DNA from: JAAYCI01 sp964371725
GTDB taxonomy: Bacteria > Bacillota > Clostridia > Oscillospirales > Ruminococcaceae
DNA: 64,000 nucleotides
NCBI GenBank assembly: GCA_964371725.1
Contig: CAYJNQ010000003.1
Coordinates: forward strand, 59,629 to 123,628
Reading direction: 5' to 3'
Part shown: positions 47,184 through 56,190 of the stretch, one piece after another
Layout: each line of letters begins with the position of its first letter
Numbering within the stretch: the stretch's first letter is position 1
Made by a program: the position numbers and the translations under genes
The notes under the pieces: model-generated
What the model saw: only the letters and a program-made list of their open reading frames with translations
The model's database searches: none
What the model was told of the DNA's origin: nothing

Positions 47184-49211
47184 CTAATTCATAACAGTGG
47201 TGTCGGAAAACAAGTCTTGCACGGCTTGTTTCAGTGCCATATGCTCTTCTTTTTTTAGGCCGGGGTCCTCTTGAAAAAGGGCCACGGCCGCTTCTTGTGC
47301 CGCTTTTAAAACACGGGTGTCGGCCGCCAAATCGGCCAGGTGCAAATTGGGCAAGCCGTGCTGGCGGCTTCCGAAAAAATCTCCGGGGCCACGGGTTTCC
47401 AAATCGTACTTGGCCACGGCGAACCCGTCCGTGGTTTTACAGAGGAAAGAAAGACGCTTGTGCACGGCATCGCTCAGGTGGGAGGAGAGCAAAAAGCAAT
47501 AGCTTTCGCCGCCGCCTCGGCCCACACGACCACGCAGCTGATGCAGGGCCGAAAGACCATAGCGCTCGGCATCCTCAATGACCATCACACTTGCGTTGGG
47601 TACATCCACACCCACCTCAATCACCGTGGTGGAAACCAGTATGTCGAGCTCTCTGTTCTGAAATGCACGCATCACCTCGGCTTTTTCTTTGGGTTTTAAT
47701 TTTCCATGCATCAAGCCAATGCGCGCGTGGGCAAGGGGCGGGCTTGCCAGTTCTTTGGCATAGCTTGTGGCGGCCTGCAAATCGCTTTCGCCCTCTTCAA
47801 TAAGCGGGCAAACCATGTAGATTTGTCTTCCGGTTTTTATTTCATCGGCCAAAAAACACAGCATGTCCTGCCGTTTTTTCTCGTGCACAAGATAGGTTTT
47901 CACGGGGGTTCTGCCGGGGGGCATTTCATCAAGCACACTGATGTCGAGATCGCCAAACATCAAAAGCGCTAAGGTGCGCGGAATGGGTGTGGCGCTCATC
48001 ACCAAAAGATGGGGCGCGTTCGCTTTTTGTGCCAGCTGGCCGCGCTGGCGCACACCAAAGCGGTGCTGTTCGTCGGTGATGGCGAGGCCGAGTTTTGCAA
48101 ACCGAACGGGTTCACTGAGAACGGCATGTGTGCCCACGGCGAGAGCGGCCGTGCCGGTGGCGATTTCTGAAAGTGCGCGCTCTCGCGCTTTGCCCTTTAC
48201 GGAGCCGGTTAAAAGGACGGTTTGCAGGCCAAGTGGCGCTAAAATTTTTTCAAGGGTTTGTGCGTGTTGCTGTGCCAAAATTTCGGTGGGGGCCATGAGC
48301 ACACTTTGGTAGCCGTTTTGAAAGGCAAAGAATACAGCCGCCGCCGCCACAAGTGTTTTGCCGCTGCCCACATCCCCTTGCAAGAGCCGATTCATGGCGT
48401 TTTCGGCAAGCATATCTTGCGTGATTTCTTCAATGGCACGCGTTTGCGCACCGGTGGGTGCGAAGGGGAGGGCTGCCAAAAAAGCGTCCGGCGCGGCGGG
48501 GTGCATAAGGGCACCTGTCCTGTGCAATTGTTTGCCGCGCAGAGAGAGCAAGCCGAGTTGCAGGCAAAAAAGTTCTTCAAAAACAAGCCTTCTGCGTGCG
48601 GCCGCGGCCTCGTCCATGTTGCCGGGACAATGAATTTGGCGCACGGCTTCCCATTTGGGCAGCAGAGAAAACCGCGCGAGAAGCTCCCGGGGAAGCGGCT
48701 CGGGCAGGGTTTCAATTTCGGAGAGCGCCTGTGCAACACAGGAGGCGATAACCGAGCTGGAAAGCCCCTCGGTTTGCGGATAAACAGGTGTCAAAAGATT
48801 TTTGGCATCTTTGGAAAGAAAAGAGGGTGCTATCATTTCACGCTCGCCAAAGCCGCCGCCCACTTTCCCATAAAACAGATATTCCCGGCCAATTTGCAAT
48901 TTGTCTACGGCATAGGGATTGTTGAAAAAAACAAGGGTCAGGGCTGCGCTTTCGTCATGACAACGCACCTTGAATAAGCTGCGTCCGCCGGCAATGCGCC
49001 GAAAAGGCAGTTTTTCCAGCACGGTGGCACACACGGAAACAACGGTGTCGTAGGGCGCCGTGGCAAGGGGCACGGCGGCGGAATAATCCAGGTAGGTGCG
49101 CGGATACAAAAAAAGAAGATCACCAATTGTGTGAATGTCCAGCCGCTGAAAGGCCGCTGCACGCCTTGGCCCCACACCTTTTAAATACTGGATGCTGTTT
49201 AGCGCTTGCAA
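47184..49211 (-). CDS. recG: ATP-dependent DNA helicase RecG
   Basis: Branch-migration helicase acting on stalled forks and recombination intermediates. The 675-residue length is normal. N-terminal wedge domain (IQYLKGVGPRRAAAFQRL), Walker A (LLQGDVGSGKTLVAAAA), DEQH-type box (AITDEQHRFGVRQR), and helicase C motifs (VSTTVIEVGVDVPNASVMVI, LHQLRGRVGRG) are all present. It converges with the LysR gene and is divergent from glnN. Confidence 0.98.
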   Translation of the reverse strand: MQALNSIQYLKGVGPRRAAAFQRLDIHTIGDLLFLYPRTYLDYSAAVPLATAPYDTVVSVCATVLEKLPFRRIAGGRSLFKVRCHDESAALTLVFFNNPYAVDKLQIGREYLFYGKVGGGFGEREMIAPSFLSKDAKNLLTPVYPQTEGLSSSVIASCVAQALSEIETLPEPLPRELLARFSLLPKWEAVRQIHCPGNMDEAAAARRRLVFEELFCLQLGLLSLRGKQLHRTGALMHPAAPDAFLAALPFAPTGAQTRAIEEITQDMLAENAMNRLLQGDVGSGKTLVAAAAVFFAFQNGYQSVLMAPTEILAQQHAQTLEKILAPLGLQTVLLTGSVKGKARERALSEIATGTAALAVGTHAVLSEPVRFAKLGLAITDEQHRFGVRQRGQLAQKANAPHLLVMSATPIPRTLALLMFGDLDISVLDEMPPGRTPVKTYLVHEKKRQDMLCFLADEIKTGRQIYMVCPLIEEGESDLQAATSYAKELASPPLAHARIGLMHGKLKPKEKAEVMRAFQNRELDILVSTTVIEVGVDVPNASVMVIEDAERYGLSALHQLRGRVGRGGGESYCFLLSSHLSDAVHKRLSFLCKTTDGFAVAKYDLETRGPGDFFGSRQHGLPNLHLADLAADTRVLKAAQEAAVALFQEDPGLKKEEHMALKQAVQDLFSDTTVMN

Positions 49212-49307
49212 ACCTGCACCTCCCCCAAAAAATGTTCTTTATTTATTATAAGTGTCGGCGTCGCTTTTCACAAGGCGAAAGGAAAACAAGGGGGCAGCGG
49301 TGTGTGG

Positions 49308-49336
49308 TTGTCGTTTTGGGTGGGTCGTGCTATAAT
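49308..49336 (+). promoter_or_regulatory. Promoter of glutamine synthetase gene
   Basis: TTGTCG, 17 bases, TATAAT with TGC before the -10, leaving a leader of about 100 bases. Confidence 0.65.
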
Positions 49337-49441
49337 GGTATGCGTGGAAATGGCCTTGGGCACTGTTTTGCAAAAGTGGTGTGCCAAGGCAAAGGGCAAG
49401 GCAGCAAGAATGAATGTCTTGTCGGCAGAAAGGGGAATGGA

Positions 49442-51544
49442 ATGTCTACAAATCACCATTATGATTGTTTTGGTGTTCATTGCTTTGATGACCGTGTGAT
49501 GCAAGAGCGACTTTCGCACGAGGTATATGAAAGTTTGCGCGCGATTCGCGACGAGGGTGAAAACTGGAACCCACTGGTGGCCGATGTGGTGGCCGATGCG
49601 ATGAAAGATTGGGCGCTGGAGCTTGGCGCCACACACTATGTGCATTGGTTCACACCGATGACGGGCACCTCGGCCGGTAAACACGACAGCTTTTTAGACC
49701 ATGTGAAGGCAGGCGAGCCCGTGGTTCGTTTTTCAGGGAAATTGCTTAGCAAAGGAGAATCAGACGCCTCCAGTTTTCCAACGGGTGGCTTGCGAAGCAC
49801 ATTTGAGGCGCGAGGCTACACCACCTGGGACCCCACTTCGCCGGCTTTTGTTTTGGGAACAACCCTGTATATCCCCACCGCGTTTTGTGGATATGGCGGA
49901 GAGGCTTTAGACGAAAAAACCCCACTTTTGCGCAGCATGCAGGCTTTGAACAAGCAGGCCATGCGCGTGCTACGTGCCTTGGGAGATGAAGAAAGCCGTT
50001 CGGTTTGCCCCACCGTGGGCGCAGAGCAGGAATATTTTTTAATTGAAAAAGAACTGCTCGAAAAACGCTTGGATTTGAAAATTTGCGGGCAGACGTTGGT
50101 GGGCGCGAAACCGCCCAAAGGCCAAGAAATGGAAGACCATTACTATGGCTCAATTCCCGAGCGTGTGCGCCTTTTTATGCGAGAATTAGATGATGAAATG
50201 TGGAAAATTGGTGTGCCGGCCAAAACGGAACACAACGAAGTTGCCCCCGGACAATACGAGTTAGCCAATGTGTTTGCAACGGCTAACATGGCAAGCGACC
50301 ACAACCAAATTACCATGGAGCTATTGCGCAAAGTGGCTTTGCGGCACGGGCTTGTGTGCCTGCTGCACGAAAAACCGTTTGCCGGGGTGAACGGCAGCGG
50401 CAAGCACAACAACTGGAGCCTGATGACAAACACGGGGCGCAACTTGTTAGACGCCGGCGAAAACCCCGTGGAAAACAGCGAATTTCTGGTGTTTTTATGC
50501 GCTGTCATCGCCGCGGTAGACAGCTACGCAGACCTCGTTCGCCTTTCGGCTGCCTGCCCCGGGAATGATTTTCGCCTGGGTGCAAACGAAGCACCCCCGG
50601 CCATCATCTCTGTTTTCTTGGGCGACCCGCTTACGCAACTTTTAAAAAGCCTTGCGCGTGGGCACGCCTACGAGATGGGTAGCCGCGGGCAACTGATGAC
50701 CGGTGTGAAATCGTTGCCGCTTTTAGAAATGGACGACAACGACCGAAACCGAACCTCTCCCTTCGCATACACGAGCAACAAGTTCGAGTTTCGCATGGTG
50801 GGCTCTTCCCAGAGCATCAGCTTTGCAAACACCGTGCTCAACACCGCCGTGGCAGACAAATTGGCCGGCTTTGCCGAGCTTTTGGAAAAGGCGGGTACGC
50901 ACACGGGGGCTTTGGAGGAAGTGGTGGCCACCATTGTGCACCAAACCTGGGATGACCACGGGCGCATTGTGTTCAACGGGAACAACTATGCGAACGAATG
51001 GCGAGAGGAAGCGGCAAAACGTGGGCTTGCCAACATCTCCTCTATGGTGGAGGCCACCCATGCTTTGCGGCGCGAAGAGAATTTGGCCATGCTGGAGCGC
51101 AACAAGGTGCTCAGCCGCAACGAATGCCACAGCCGCCGCGAAATTATGCTGGAGAACTATGCCAAAACCATGCGCATTGCGGCACTTACCCTTTTGGAGA
51201 TGGTACGGCGCAGCATCCTGCCGGCATCCTGTTTGTGGCTTTCGGAAATGGCCGAGGCCAAGTGCCGTGTGGTAACGGCAACCGCGCAAAGTGCCTATAT
51301 CGACGGCATAACTTCCGAGTTGGCCTCGGCGGTAGACGCCTGTGCACAGGCGGCCGATTTGATGGAAAAAGTGTTGCAAAAATGCGAAGTGGTGGAAGAC
51401 ACAGAATTGGCAGGGCAGGCATTTCTCTCTTTGGAAAAACACGAAATGGCCCTGTTGCGCCAAAGTTGCGACCGCTTGGAAACGCTGGTGCCGGAAGACC
51501 GCTGGCCGATTCCAAGCTATGCAAGCCTTTTGTATACTGTGTAA
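49442..51544 (+). CDS. glnN: Type III glutamine synthetase
   Basis: Assimilates ammonia into glutamine. The 700-residue length and N-terminal GS type III domain (THYVHWFTPMTGTSAGKHDSF, FPTGGLRSTFEARGYTTWD) set it apart from the 450-residue GlnA type. Catalytic residues appear in GAEQEYFLIEKELL, KTEHNEVAPGQYELA, NGSGKHNNWSL and SNKFEFRMVGSS. The ATG at 49442 has AAGGGGA upstream; the long upstream open frame is not coding. In an amino acid fermenter it may control nitrogen use from released ammonia. Confidence 0.96.
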   Translation: MSTNHHYDCFGVHCFDDRVMQERLSHEVYESLRAIRDEGENWNPLVADVVADAMKDWALELGATHYVHWFTPMTGTSAGKHDSFLDHVKAGEPVVRFSGKLLSKGESDASSFPTGGLRSTFEARGYTTWDPTSPAFVLGTTLYIPTAFCGYGGEALDEKTPLLRSMQALNKQAMRVLRALGDEESRSVCPTVGAEQEYFLIEKELLEKRLDLKICGQTLVGAKPPKGQEMEDHYYGSIPERVRLFMRELDDEMWKIGVPAKTEHNEVAPGQYELANVFATANMASDHNQITMELLRKVALRHGLVCLLHEKPFAGVNGSGKHNNWSLMTNTGRNLLDAGENPVENSEFLVFLCAVIAAVDSYADLVRLSAACPGNDFRLGANEAPPAIISVFLGDPLTQLLKSLARGHAYEMGSRGQLMTGVKSLPLLEMDDNDRNRTSPFAYTSNKFEFRMVGSSQSISFANTVLNTAVADKLAGFAELLEKAGTHTGALEEVVATIVHQTWDDHGRIVFNGNNYANEWREEAAKRGLANISSMVEATHALRREENLAMLERNKVLSRNECHSRREIMLENYAKTMRIAALTLLEMVRRSILPASCLWLSEMAEAKCRVVTATAQSAYIDGITSELASAVDACAQAADLMEKVLQKCEVVEDTELAGQAFLSLEKHEMALLRQSCDRLETLVPEDRWPIPSYASLLYTV

Positions 51545-51598
51545 GGAATGCTAGAATGTATAAACCATGGTGAAGTTCATATGGTGGGCAAACAAAAA

Positions 51599-51633
51599 AC
51601 ATCCCCCGGCCCTAGGCCGGGGGATGTTTTTTT
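51599..51633. terminator. Bidirectional terminator shared by glnN and selC
   Basis: ACATCCCCCGGCC and GGCCGGGGGATGT (13 bp, 3-base loop) followed by seven T residues on the plus strand. On the minus strand GTTTTTTGTT follows. The plus-strand T-run touches the CCA end of the tRNA gene. Confidence 0.92.
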
Positions 51634-51728
51634 GGCGGGAGTATGTGGGAATCGAACCCACCTAAGCAGGGTTAGCTACTCTTACCGGTTTTGAAGACCG
51701 GAGGGCACACCAGCACCCATCTACTCCC
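51633..51728 (-). tRNA. selC: Selenocysteine tRNA, anticodon TCA
   Basis: A 96-base minus-strand gene. It has the acceptor strand GGGAGTA, anticodon stem-loop CCGGT-CTTCAAA-ACCGG with TCA, a long variable arm, T arm GTGGGTTCGATTCCCAC, discriminator G73 and encoded CCA. These are the marks of tRNA-Sec. It is charged with serine, converted by SelA and delivered by SelB. It lies downstream of selA-selB but has its own promoter. Confidence 0.97.
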
Positions 51729-51766
51729 ATACGAAAGGGCGCATCAAAGGGGGAAGCGCGTTCCTA

Positions 51767-51795
51767 AGTGTAGCACAGTTGTGTGCAAAATGCAA
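51767..51795 (-). promoter_or_regulatory. Promoter of selC
   Basis: On the minus strand TTGCAT, 17 bases, TACACT with TGC before the -10, about 40 bp before the mature tRNA. Confidence 0.75.
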
Positions 51796-51869
51796 GCGAG
51801 AAGTGAGGGGGGACACTTTGTAAAATGCTCCTTTTGTTGCCCCACCCCGAGGGTTTTTAGCCGGAAACC

Positions 51870-53768
51870 CTATAAGAGCACCCGTGCATCGCCCTGCATG
51901 CGCGTGAAGCGCTCACGGTCAAAATACTCGAGCAGGGGCAAGGCGAACTTGCGTGAGGTGCCCACAAGGTCGCGGAACTGCGCCAAGGTAACCGACCCGT
52001 TTTCCTTTATAAAAACGCGTGTTTCCTCCTGTGCTTTTTGCACAAGCGAAGTGTGGAAGAAAATTTGGGCACTGGCCAAAGTAAGCGTGCCGCTTTCCAG
52101 CAGGGCATCGAACACACGTTTTGCGGTGGGTTTGTCTTTGGGATAGTGCGCGAGCACCTCTTCCAGAGAAGGTGGGGAAAAGCCGCCGGCTAAAAACATA
52201 CGCTCTATCTCGGCGGCCAGTTGAGCCTCCTTTTCGCTGTATTCAATTTTGAAGCCGGCCAAGGCCACTTTTTGTTCTTTCAAAACAATCTCGCCGTCTT
52301 CCTCAAACAGGGCAAGCACTTTGTCGGCAAGAGAGTTTTCAAGGCCGGGTAGCAACTTGCCACGCAATTCGTCTCGGCGCATGCCGGCCTGCAAGGGATT
52401 ATCTTTGTGGTAGGCCGAAAGCAAGCTGCGCAATTTTTCAAGAAGCAGCCCAAGATACTGTGCGCCCACGGCCACTTTGGCCGACACTGTGCGCACACGT
52501 CCCTCCGAAACCAAGGTGCCAAGCTCGTGGCGGAAAGCCTCATCGTCCATCACGAGCTGTTTTTGAATTTCTTTTAAAGGGGTGAATTTGGAAGAGCCGT
52601 CTTCAATGGCTTGGAGCACATTGTCGGTGGCAGAGCCCTGCTCGCGCACTTTGAGGCTGTCTTGCACGGCGGGGTTGTTGCGCCGGTGTTTGGGTGGGCG
52701 GGGGTCTAAAATCACACCGCCGCCCACGGTTTCAATCGGCGAATAAAAACGCACGACAAAACGGTCCCCTTTTTTGGTGGCAATTTCTTCGGTAAAGCGC
52801 AGTTGTGCATAGGCTTCTTCGCCGGGCTTTAATTCGTCCACGCCCAGCAGCACAAGCTTTGCAAGCAAATCTTTGGTGCCGTGATAGAAATGCAACCGGG
52901 AGCCGTTTCTCAAAACACGCGCACTGTCCGGCAATGCTTTTAGCTTCACATCCAGCATCATGCTGTTTTCCATGGAGGCGGGCGCTGCCAGTGTGTGGCC
53001 TCTTTGCACGTCCTCTTTTTTTACACCTGCCAAATTCACGGCCACACGCTGGCCTGCATAGGCGGTTTCCACGGCATTTGTGTGCACTTGCAAACCGCGC
53101 ACGCGCGCGCTCAGGCCCGTTGGGTATAGCTCGATTTCGTCGTTTAAATGCACACTGCCCTCGATGAGTGTGCCGGTGATGACCGTGCCGTGCCCCTCTG
53201 CCGTGAACACACGGTCCACGGGAATGCGAAAGGGTTTTTGAATGTTTTTGGAGGCCGTTTTTTCCGCGAGGCGTGTGAGCTCCTCGCGCAAGCCGTCCAT
53301 GCCGTATCCGGTGTAGGCGGAAACGGGAATGAGCGGTGCATTTTCTAAAAAACTGCCCTGCACGGCCGCGCGGATGTCTTCACTGATAAGCTCTACCCAG
53401 CCGTCTTCCACAAGGTCTGTTTTGGTTACAACGATGAGCCCCTCTTCGATGCCGAGCAGGGAGAGGATGCCAAGATGTTCACGCGTTTGCGGCATCACAC
53501 CATCGTCTGCGGCGATGACAAGCAGGGCAAGGTCGATGCCGCCGGCGCCGGCCAGCATATTTTTGACAAATTTCTCATGCCCGGGTACATCGATGATGCC
53601 CACTTTTTCGCCGCCGGGCAAGGTGAAAAAGGCGAAACCGAGGTCGATGGTAATGCCCCGTTTTTGTTCCTCTTGCAAGCGGTCGGTGTTGATGCCGGTG
53701 AGGGATTGAATCAAAAGGGTTTTGCCATGGTCCACATGGCCGGCTGTTCCAATGATGATGTGCTTCAT
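51870..53768 (-). CDS. selB: Selenocysteine-specific elongation factor SelB
   Basis: GTPase bringing Sec-tRNA to UGA codons at SECIS hairpins. The 632 residues include IIIGTAGHVDHGKTLLIQSL, the switch region GITIDLGFAFF, DVPGHEKFVKNMLAGA, and the TKTDLV motif. A set of C-terminal winged-helix domains binds the SECIS RNA. It starts 21 bp after selA, in the same transcript. Confidence 0.98.
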   Translation of the reverse strand: MKHIIIGTAGHVDHGKTLLIQSLTGINTDRLQEEQKRGITIDLGFAFFTLPGGEKVGIIDVPGHEKFVKNMLAGAGGIDLALLVIAADDGVMPQTREHLGILSLLGIEEGLIVVTKTDLVEDGWVELISEDIRAAVQGSFLENAPLIPVSAYTGYGMDGLREELTRLAEKTASKNIQKPFRIPVDRVFTAEGHGTVITGTLIEGSVHLNDEIELYPTGLSARVRGLQVHTNAVETAYAGQRVAVNLAGVKKEDVQRGHTLAAPASMENSMMLDVKLKALPDSARVLRNGSRLHFYHGTKDLLAKLVLLGVDELKPGEEAYAQLRFTEEIATKKGDRFVVRFYSPIETVGGGVILDPRPPKHRRNNPAVQDSLKVREQGSATDNVLQAIEDGSSKFTPLKEIQKQLVMDDEAFRHELGTLVSEGRVRTVSAKVAVGAQYLGLLLEKLRSLLSAYHKDNPLQAGMRRDELRGKLLPGLENSLADKVLALFEEDGEIVLKEQKVALAGFKIEYSEKEAQLAAEIERMFLAGGFSPPSLEEVLAHYPKDKPTAKRVFDALLESGTLTLASAQIFFHTSLVQKAQEETRVFIKENGSVTLAQFRDLVGTSRKFALPLLEYFDRERFTRMQGDARVLL

Positions 53769-53789
53769 ATGCTGCCTCCAAAGGAGAAG

Positions 53790-55184
53790 TTACGGTGTGA
53801 ATAAGGGGCGCAAAATTTCGCCCATAAGCGGGAAGTCTTCTTCAAACAAGGTGCGCACATCCAAAAGAAGCTTGTCTTTGGAAATGCGTGCCACAATGGG
53901 GGTGTCTGCATGGCGCAAGGCCTCTTCAAGCTGGGCAAGGCTTCTGTTTTGCGCCGAGAGCTCCACGGCGTAAGAGGGCAAAAGCTGTGTGGGCACACTA
54001 CCACCGCCCACGGGGCTTTGTGTTTCACAAACCGCGGCAATGCCCTTTGGCAAGTTGAGCTCCTGCAGCAAGCGCTGTGCCTTTTGGGCCAGCCGGTCGG
54101 GCTCTTCGCACAACATGGCAAGGCAGGGCACCTCTTTCTTGGCAAGGGCCTCTTCACGGTAAAGGCGCAAGGTGGCTTCAAGGGCGGCCAGTGTCATTTT
54201 GTCGATGCGCAAAGCCCGTGTGAGCGGATGGCGGCGCAAGGTGGCAATGGCGTCGCGCTTGCCCACCAAGATGCCGGCCTGTGGCCCACCCAGTAGTTTG
54301 TCTCCGCTGAAACAAAGCACATCCACACCGGTTTTTACACAGGCGGGCACACTGGGTTCGCCCTCTATGCCAAGCCCCTCCAAGGGAAGCAGGGAACCAC
54401 CGCCCAAATCGTAGTAAACGGGCAGGTTTTTTTCTTTGCCCAAAGCGACAAGCTCTTGCAGGGGTGTCTCCTCGGTGAAGCCCACAATTTTAAAGTTGCT
54501 CGTGTGCACTTTGAGCAAAGCACCCGTGCGCTCTGTGTCGATGGCATTGGCGTAATCGGAAAGGCGTGTGCGGTTTGTGGTGCCCACCTCGTGCAAAATG
54601 GCACCGCTTAAGGCCATGATGTCCGGCACACGAAACGCGCCACCAATCTCCACAAGTTCTCCGCGAGAAACCACCACCTCTTTGCCGCGCATCAGCGCAA
54701 ACAAAAGCAGCAAAACGGCGCTGGCATTGTTGTTCACCACCATGGCATCTTCGGCCCCGGTCAGTTCACACAAAAGCTCTCGCACATGGCTGTAGCGGCT
54801 GCCACGTGCGCCGCTTTCCAGCTGGTATTCCAAATTTGTATAGCTGCGCGCCGTGCTCGAAACGGCCTCTACAGCGCTGCTTGCCAAAGGGGCCCTGCCC
54901 AAGTTTGTGTGCAAAACCACCCCGGTGGCATTGAGGACGGGGCAAAGGTTTGGTTTTTGCAAGCCCTGCAAACGGGAAAGGGTTTGTGCTGCAAGCTCTT
55001 CAAGCGTGGGAACCGCCTGGCAGCTACCGCCTAATATTTGTGCACGCAGCGCCTCCAAAGTTTCCCTGGCTGCTCTTGTAACAGAGCTTTGCCCGCTCTG
55101 TGCGCAGGCGGCCAAAATGTCTGCGTGAGCCAGAAGCTCATCCATTTTGGGGATGTTTCGCAAAAGGGTCTTGTCAATGGCCAT
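53790..55184 (-). CDS. selA: L-seryl-tRNA(Sec) selenium transferase SelA
   Basis: PLP enzyme converting seryl-tRNA(Sec) to selenocysteinyl-tRNA using selenophosphate. The 464 residues contain the N-terminal domain (LLRNIPKMDELL), NATGVVLHTNLGRAPLA, and the PLP lysine segment CFSGDKLLGGPQAGILVG. It is the first gene of selA-selB and has its own promoter at 55216-55243. Confidence 0.98.
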   Translation of the reverse strand: MAIDKTLLRNIPKMDELLAHADILAACAQSGQSSVTRAARETLEALRAQILGGSCQAVPTLEELAAQTLSRLQGLQKPNLCPVLNATGVVLHTNLGRAPLASSAVEAVSSTARSYTNLEYQLESGARGSRYSHVRELLCELTGAEDAMVVNNNASAVLLLLFALMRGKEVVVSRGELVEIGGAFRVPDIMALSGAILHEVGTTNRTRLSDYANAIDTERTGALLKVHTSNFKIVGFTEETPLQELVALGKEKNLPVYYDLGGGSLLPLEGLGIEGEPSVPACVKTGVDVLCFSGDKLLGGPQAGILVGKRDAIATLRRHPLTRALRIDKMTLAALEATLRLYREEALAKKEVPCLAMLCEEPDRLAQKAQRLLQELNLPKGIAAVCETQSPVGGGSVPTQLLPSYAVELSAQNRSLAQLEEALRHADTPIVARISKDKLLLDVRTLFEEDFPLMGEILRPLFTP

Positions 55185-55215
55185 TGTGCCCCTCCTATTT
55201 ATAGATTTCTTTTCT

Positions 55216-55243
55216 ATTGTAGCGTATGCCGCAAAATAATCAA
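55216..55243 (-). promoter_or_regulatory. Promoter of selA-selB
   Basis: On the minus strand TTGATT, 16 bases, TACAAT, about 30 bp before the selA start. Confidence 0.6.
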
Positions 55244-55371
55244 GTGCCGGGGTAAAAGAGTGTTCACAAAAACATCACCGATTGGAATCAAAAAAGACTT
55301 GCTTTTTGAAGAGTTATCCATCTTGCACAATATTTCAAACAAAAATTTTTCTGTTTTTTCTGAAAGGACTG

Positions 55372-55400
55372 TTTACAAAGCAAAACCATTGTGATAGAAT
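55372..55400 (+). promoter_or_regulatory. Promoter of the glycine reductase transcript
   Basis: TTTACA, 17 bases, TAGAAT with TGA before the -10, about 110 bp before the glycine aptamer. The DNA from here back to the selA promoter (55244-55371) has no other feature. Confidence 0.65.
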
Positions 55401-55508
55401 TAACACAGATTTTGGTTTTGAGATAAAACCACCTATGACATGACCGTGATTTCAGGGGAAATCAAAACAAAAAAACAGTTGAAAACTTAAATGAATATTT
55501 GGGGATGA

Positions 55509-55614
55509 CTGTTGTGGGAGAGTCTGCAAAGACGCCGAAGGGGCAAGTATTGCGGTGTGCCAAACCGCTGTGCGAAACTCTCAGGCAAAAATACCACACA
55601 CAGGACCCAGCCTG
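55509..55614 (+). promoter_or_regulatory. Glycine riboswitch aptamer (single)
   Basis: The conserved core is clear: GGGAGAGTCTGCAAAGACGCC, then GAAGGGGCAA, CGAAACTCTCAGGCAAAA, and a closing stem pairing TGTTGTGG with CCACACACA. Only one aptamer is present rather than the common tandem pair. The terminator follows directly. It lies before grdX and the glycine reductase genes, so glycine should switch on its own reduction pathway. Confidence 0.95.
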
Positions 55615-55633
55615 GAAAATGTATTTTTGACAG

Positions 55634-55669
55634 GGACATGGCACAGATTCTGTGTTATGTCCTTTTTTT
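55634..55669 (+). terminator. Terminator of the glycine riboswitch
   Basis: GGACAT...CACAG-ATT-CTGTG...ATGTCC stem with small internal loops, followed by seven T residues, 20 bp after the aptamer. This is probably the expression platform. Confidence 0.88.
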
Positions 55670-55711
55670 GTGGATAAAATCAACTTGATTGCAAAGGAGA
55701 CAGCCGCGGCG

Positions 55712-56095
55712 ATGGCCAATTTTTTCATCATCAGCAACAACCCCATGGTTGTGCAAAAATACACAGAGCTCACCGCGGAAAAAAAGGTGGATGTGGCCGG
55801 AATATTCAAAGCGGCACGCGATGAAATCCACCTTGGCAGCGTGCTGATAAACCACCCGCTTAGCGGCAGTGTGAAGCCAAACGAGAGCCCGTACAAAAGC
55901 CTGGTGCTATCGAAGCGGCGCGGCGCGGTGGACATGAAAAGCCTGCAACTGATAGAGGGTGCCGAGGAAGTTTTGAAAAAGCTTGGGCAAAAAGAGCGGG
56001 CATACCCGCCAAGGGCGCTGGATGATTTCAGGGTGATTGATTTAGACCTTTTGGATTCGGCCATGCTGGCTTTGCCGGCAGAGTATCACAGCTAG
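55712..56095 (+). CDS. grdX: GrdX family protein
   Basis: Small protein of unknown role found at the start of glycine, sarcosine and betaine reductase operons. The 127 residues begin MANFFIISNNPMVVQKY and contain HPLSGSVKPNESPYKSLVL. The ATG at 55712 has AAGGAGA upstream. It is the first gene after the glycine riboswitch. A DNA or RNA regulatory or assembly role has not been shown. Confidence 0.92.
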   Translation: MANFFIISNNPMVVQKYTELTAEKKVDVAGIFKAARDEIHLGSVLINHPLSGSVKPNESPYKSLVLSKRRGAVDMKSLQLIEGAEEVLKKLGQKERAYPPRALDDFRVIDLDLLDSAMLALPAEYHS

Positions 56096-56148
56096 GCCGG
56101 CCTTTTGCCAAAAAATGTGGTTGTAATTTTTATTCAATATATAAATAT

Positions 56149-56169
56149 CCCGGGGCTTTTGCCCCCGGG
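56149..56169 (+). other. GC-rich hairpin before trxB
   Basis: CCCGGGGC-TTTT-GCCCCCGGG directly upstream of the trxB ribosome binding site, without a T-run. It may limit read-through or shield the mRNA end. Confidence 0.45.
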
Positions 56170-56190
56170 CACAGGAAAGGAAGACATAAG

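Noticed and set aside
49127..49441. N-terminal extension of glutamine synthetase
   Set aside because: It spans the promoter at 49308-49336 and lacks family similarity; the start at 49442 fits.
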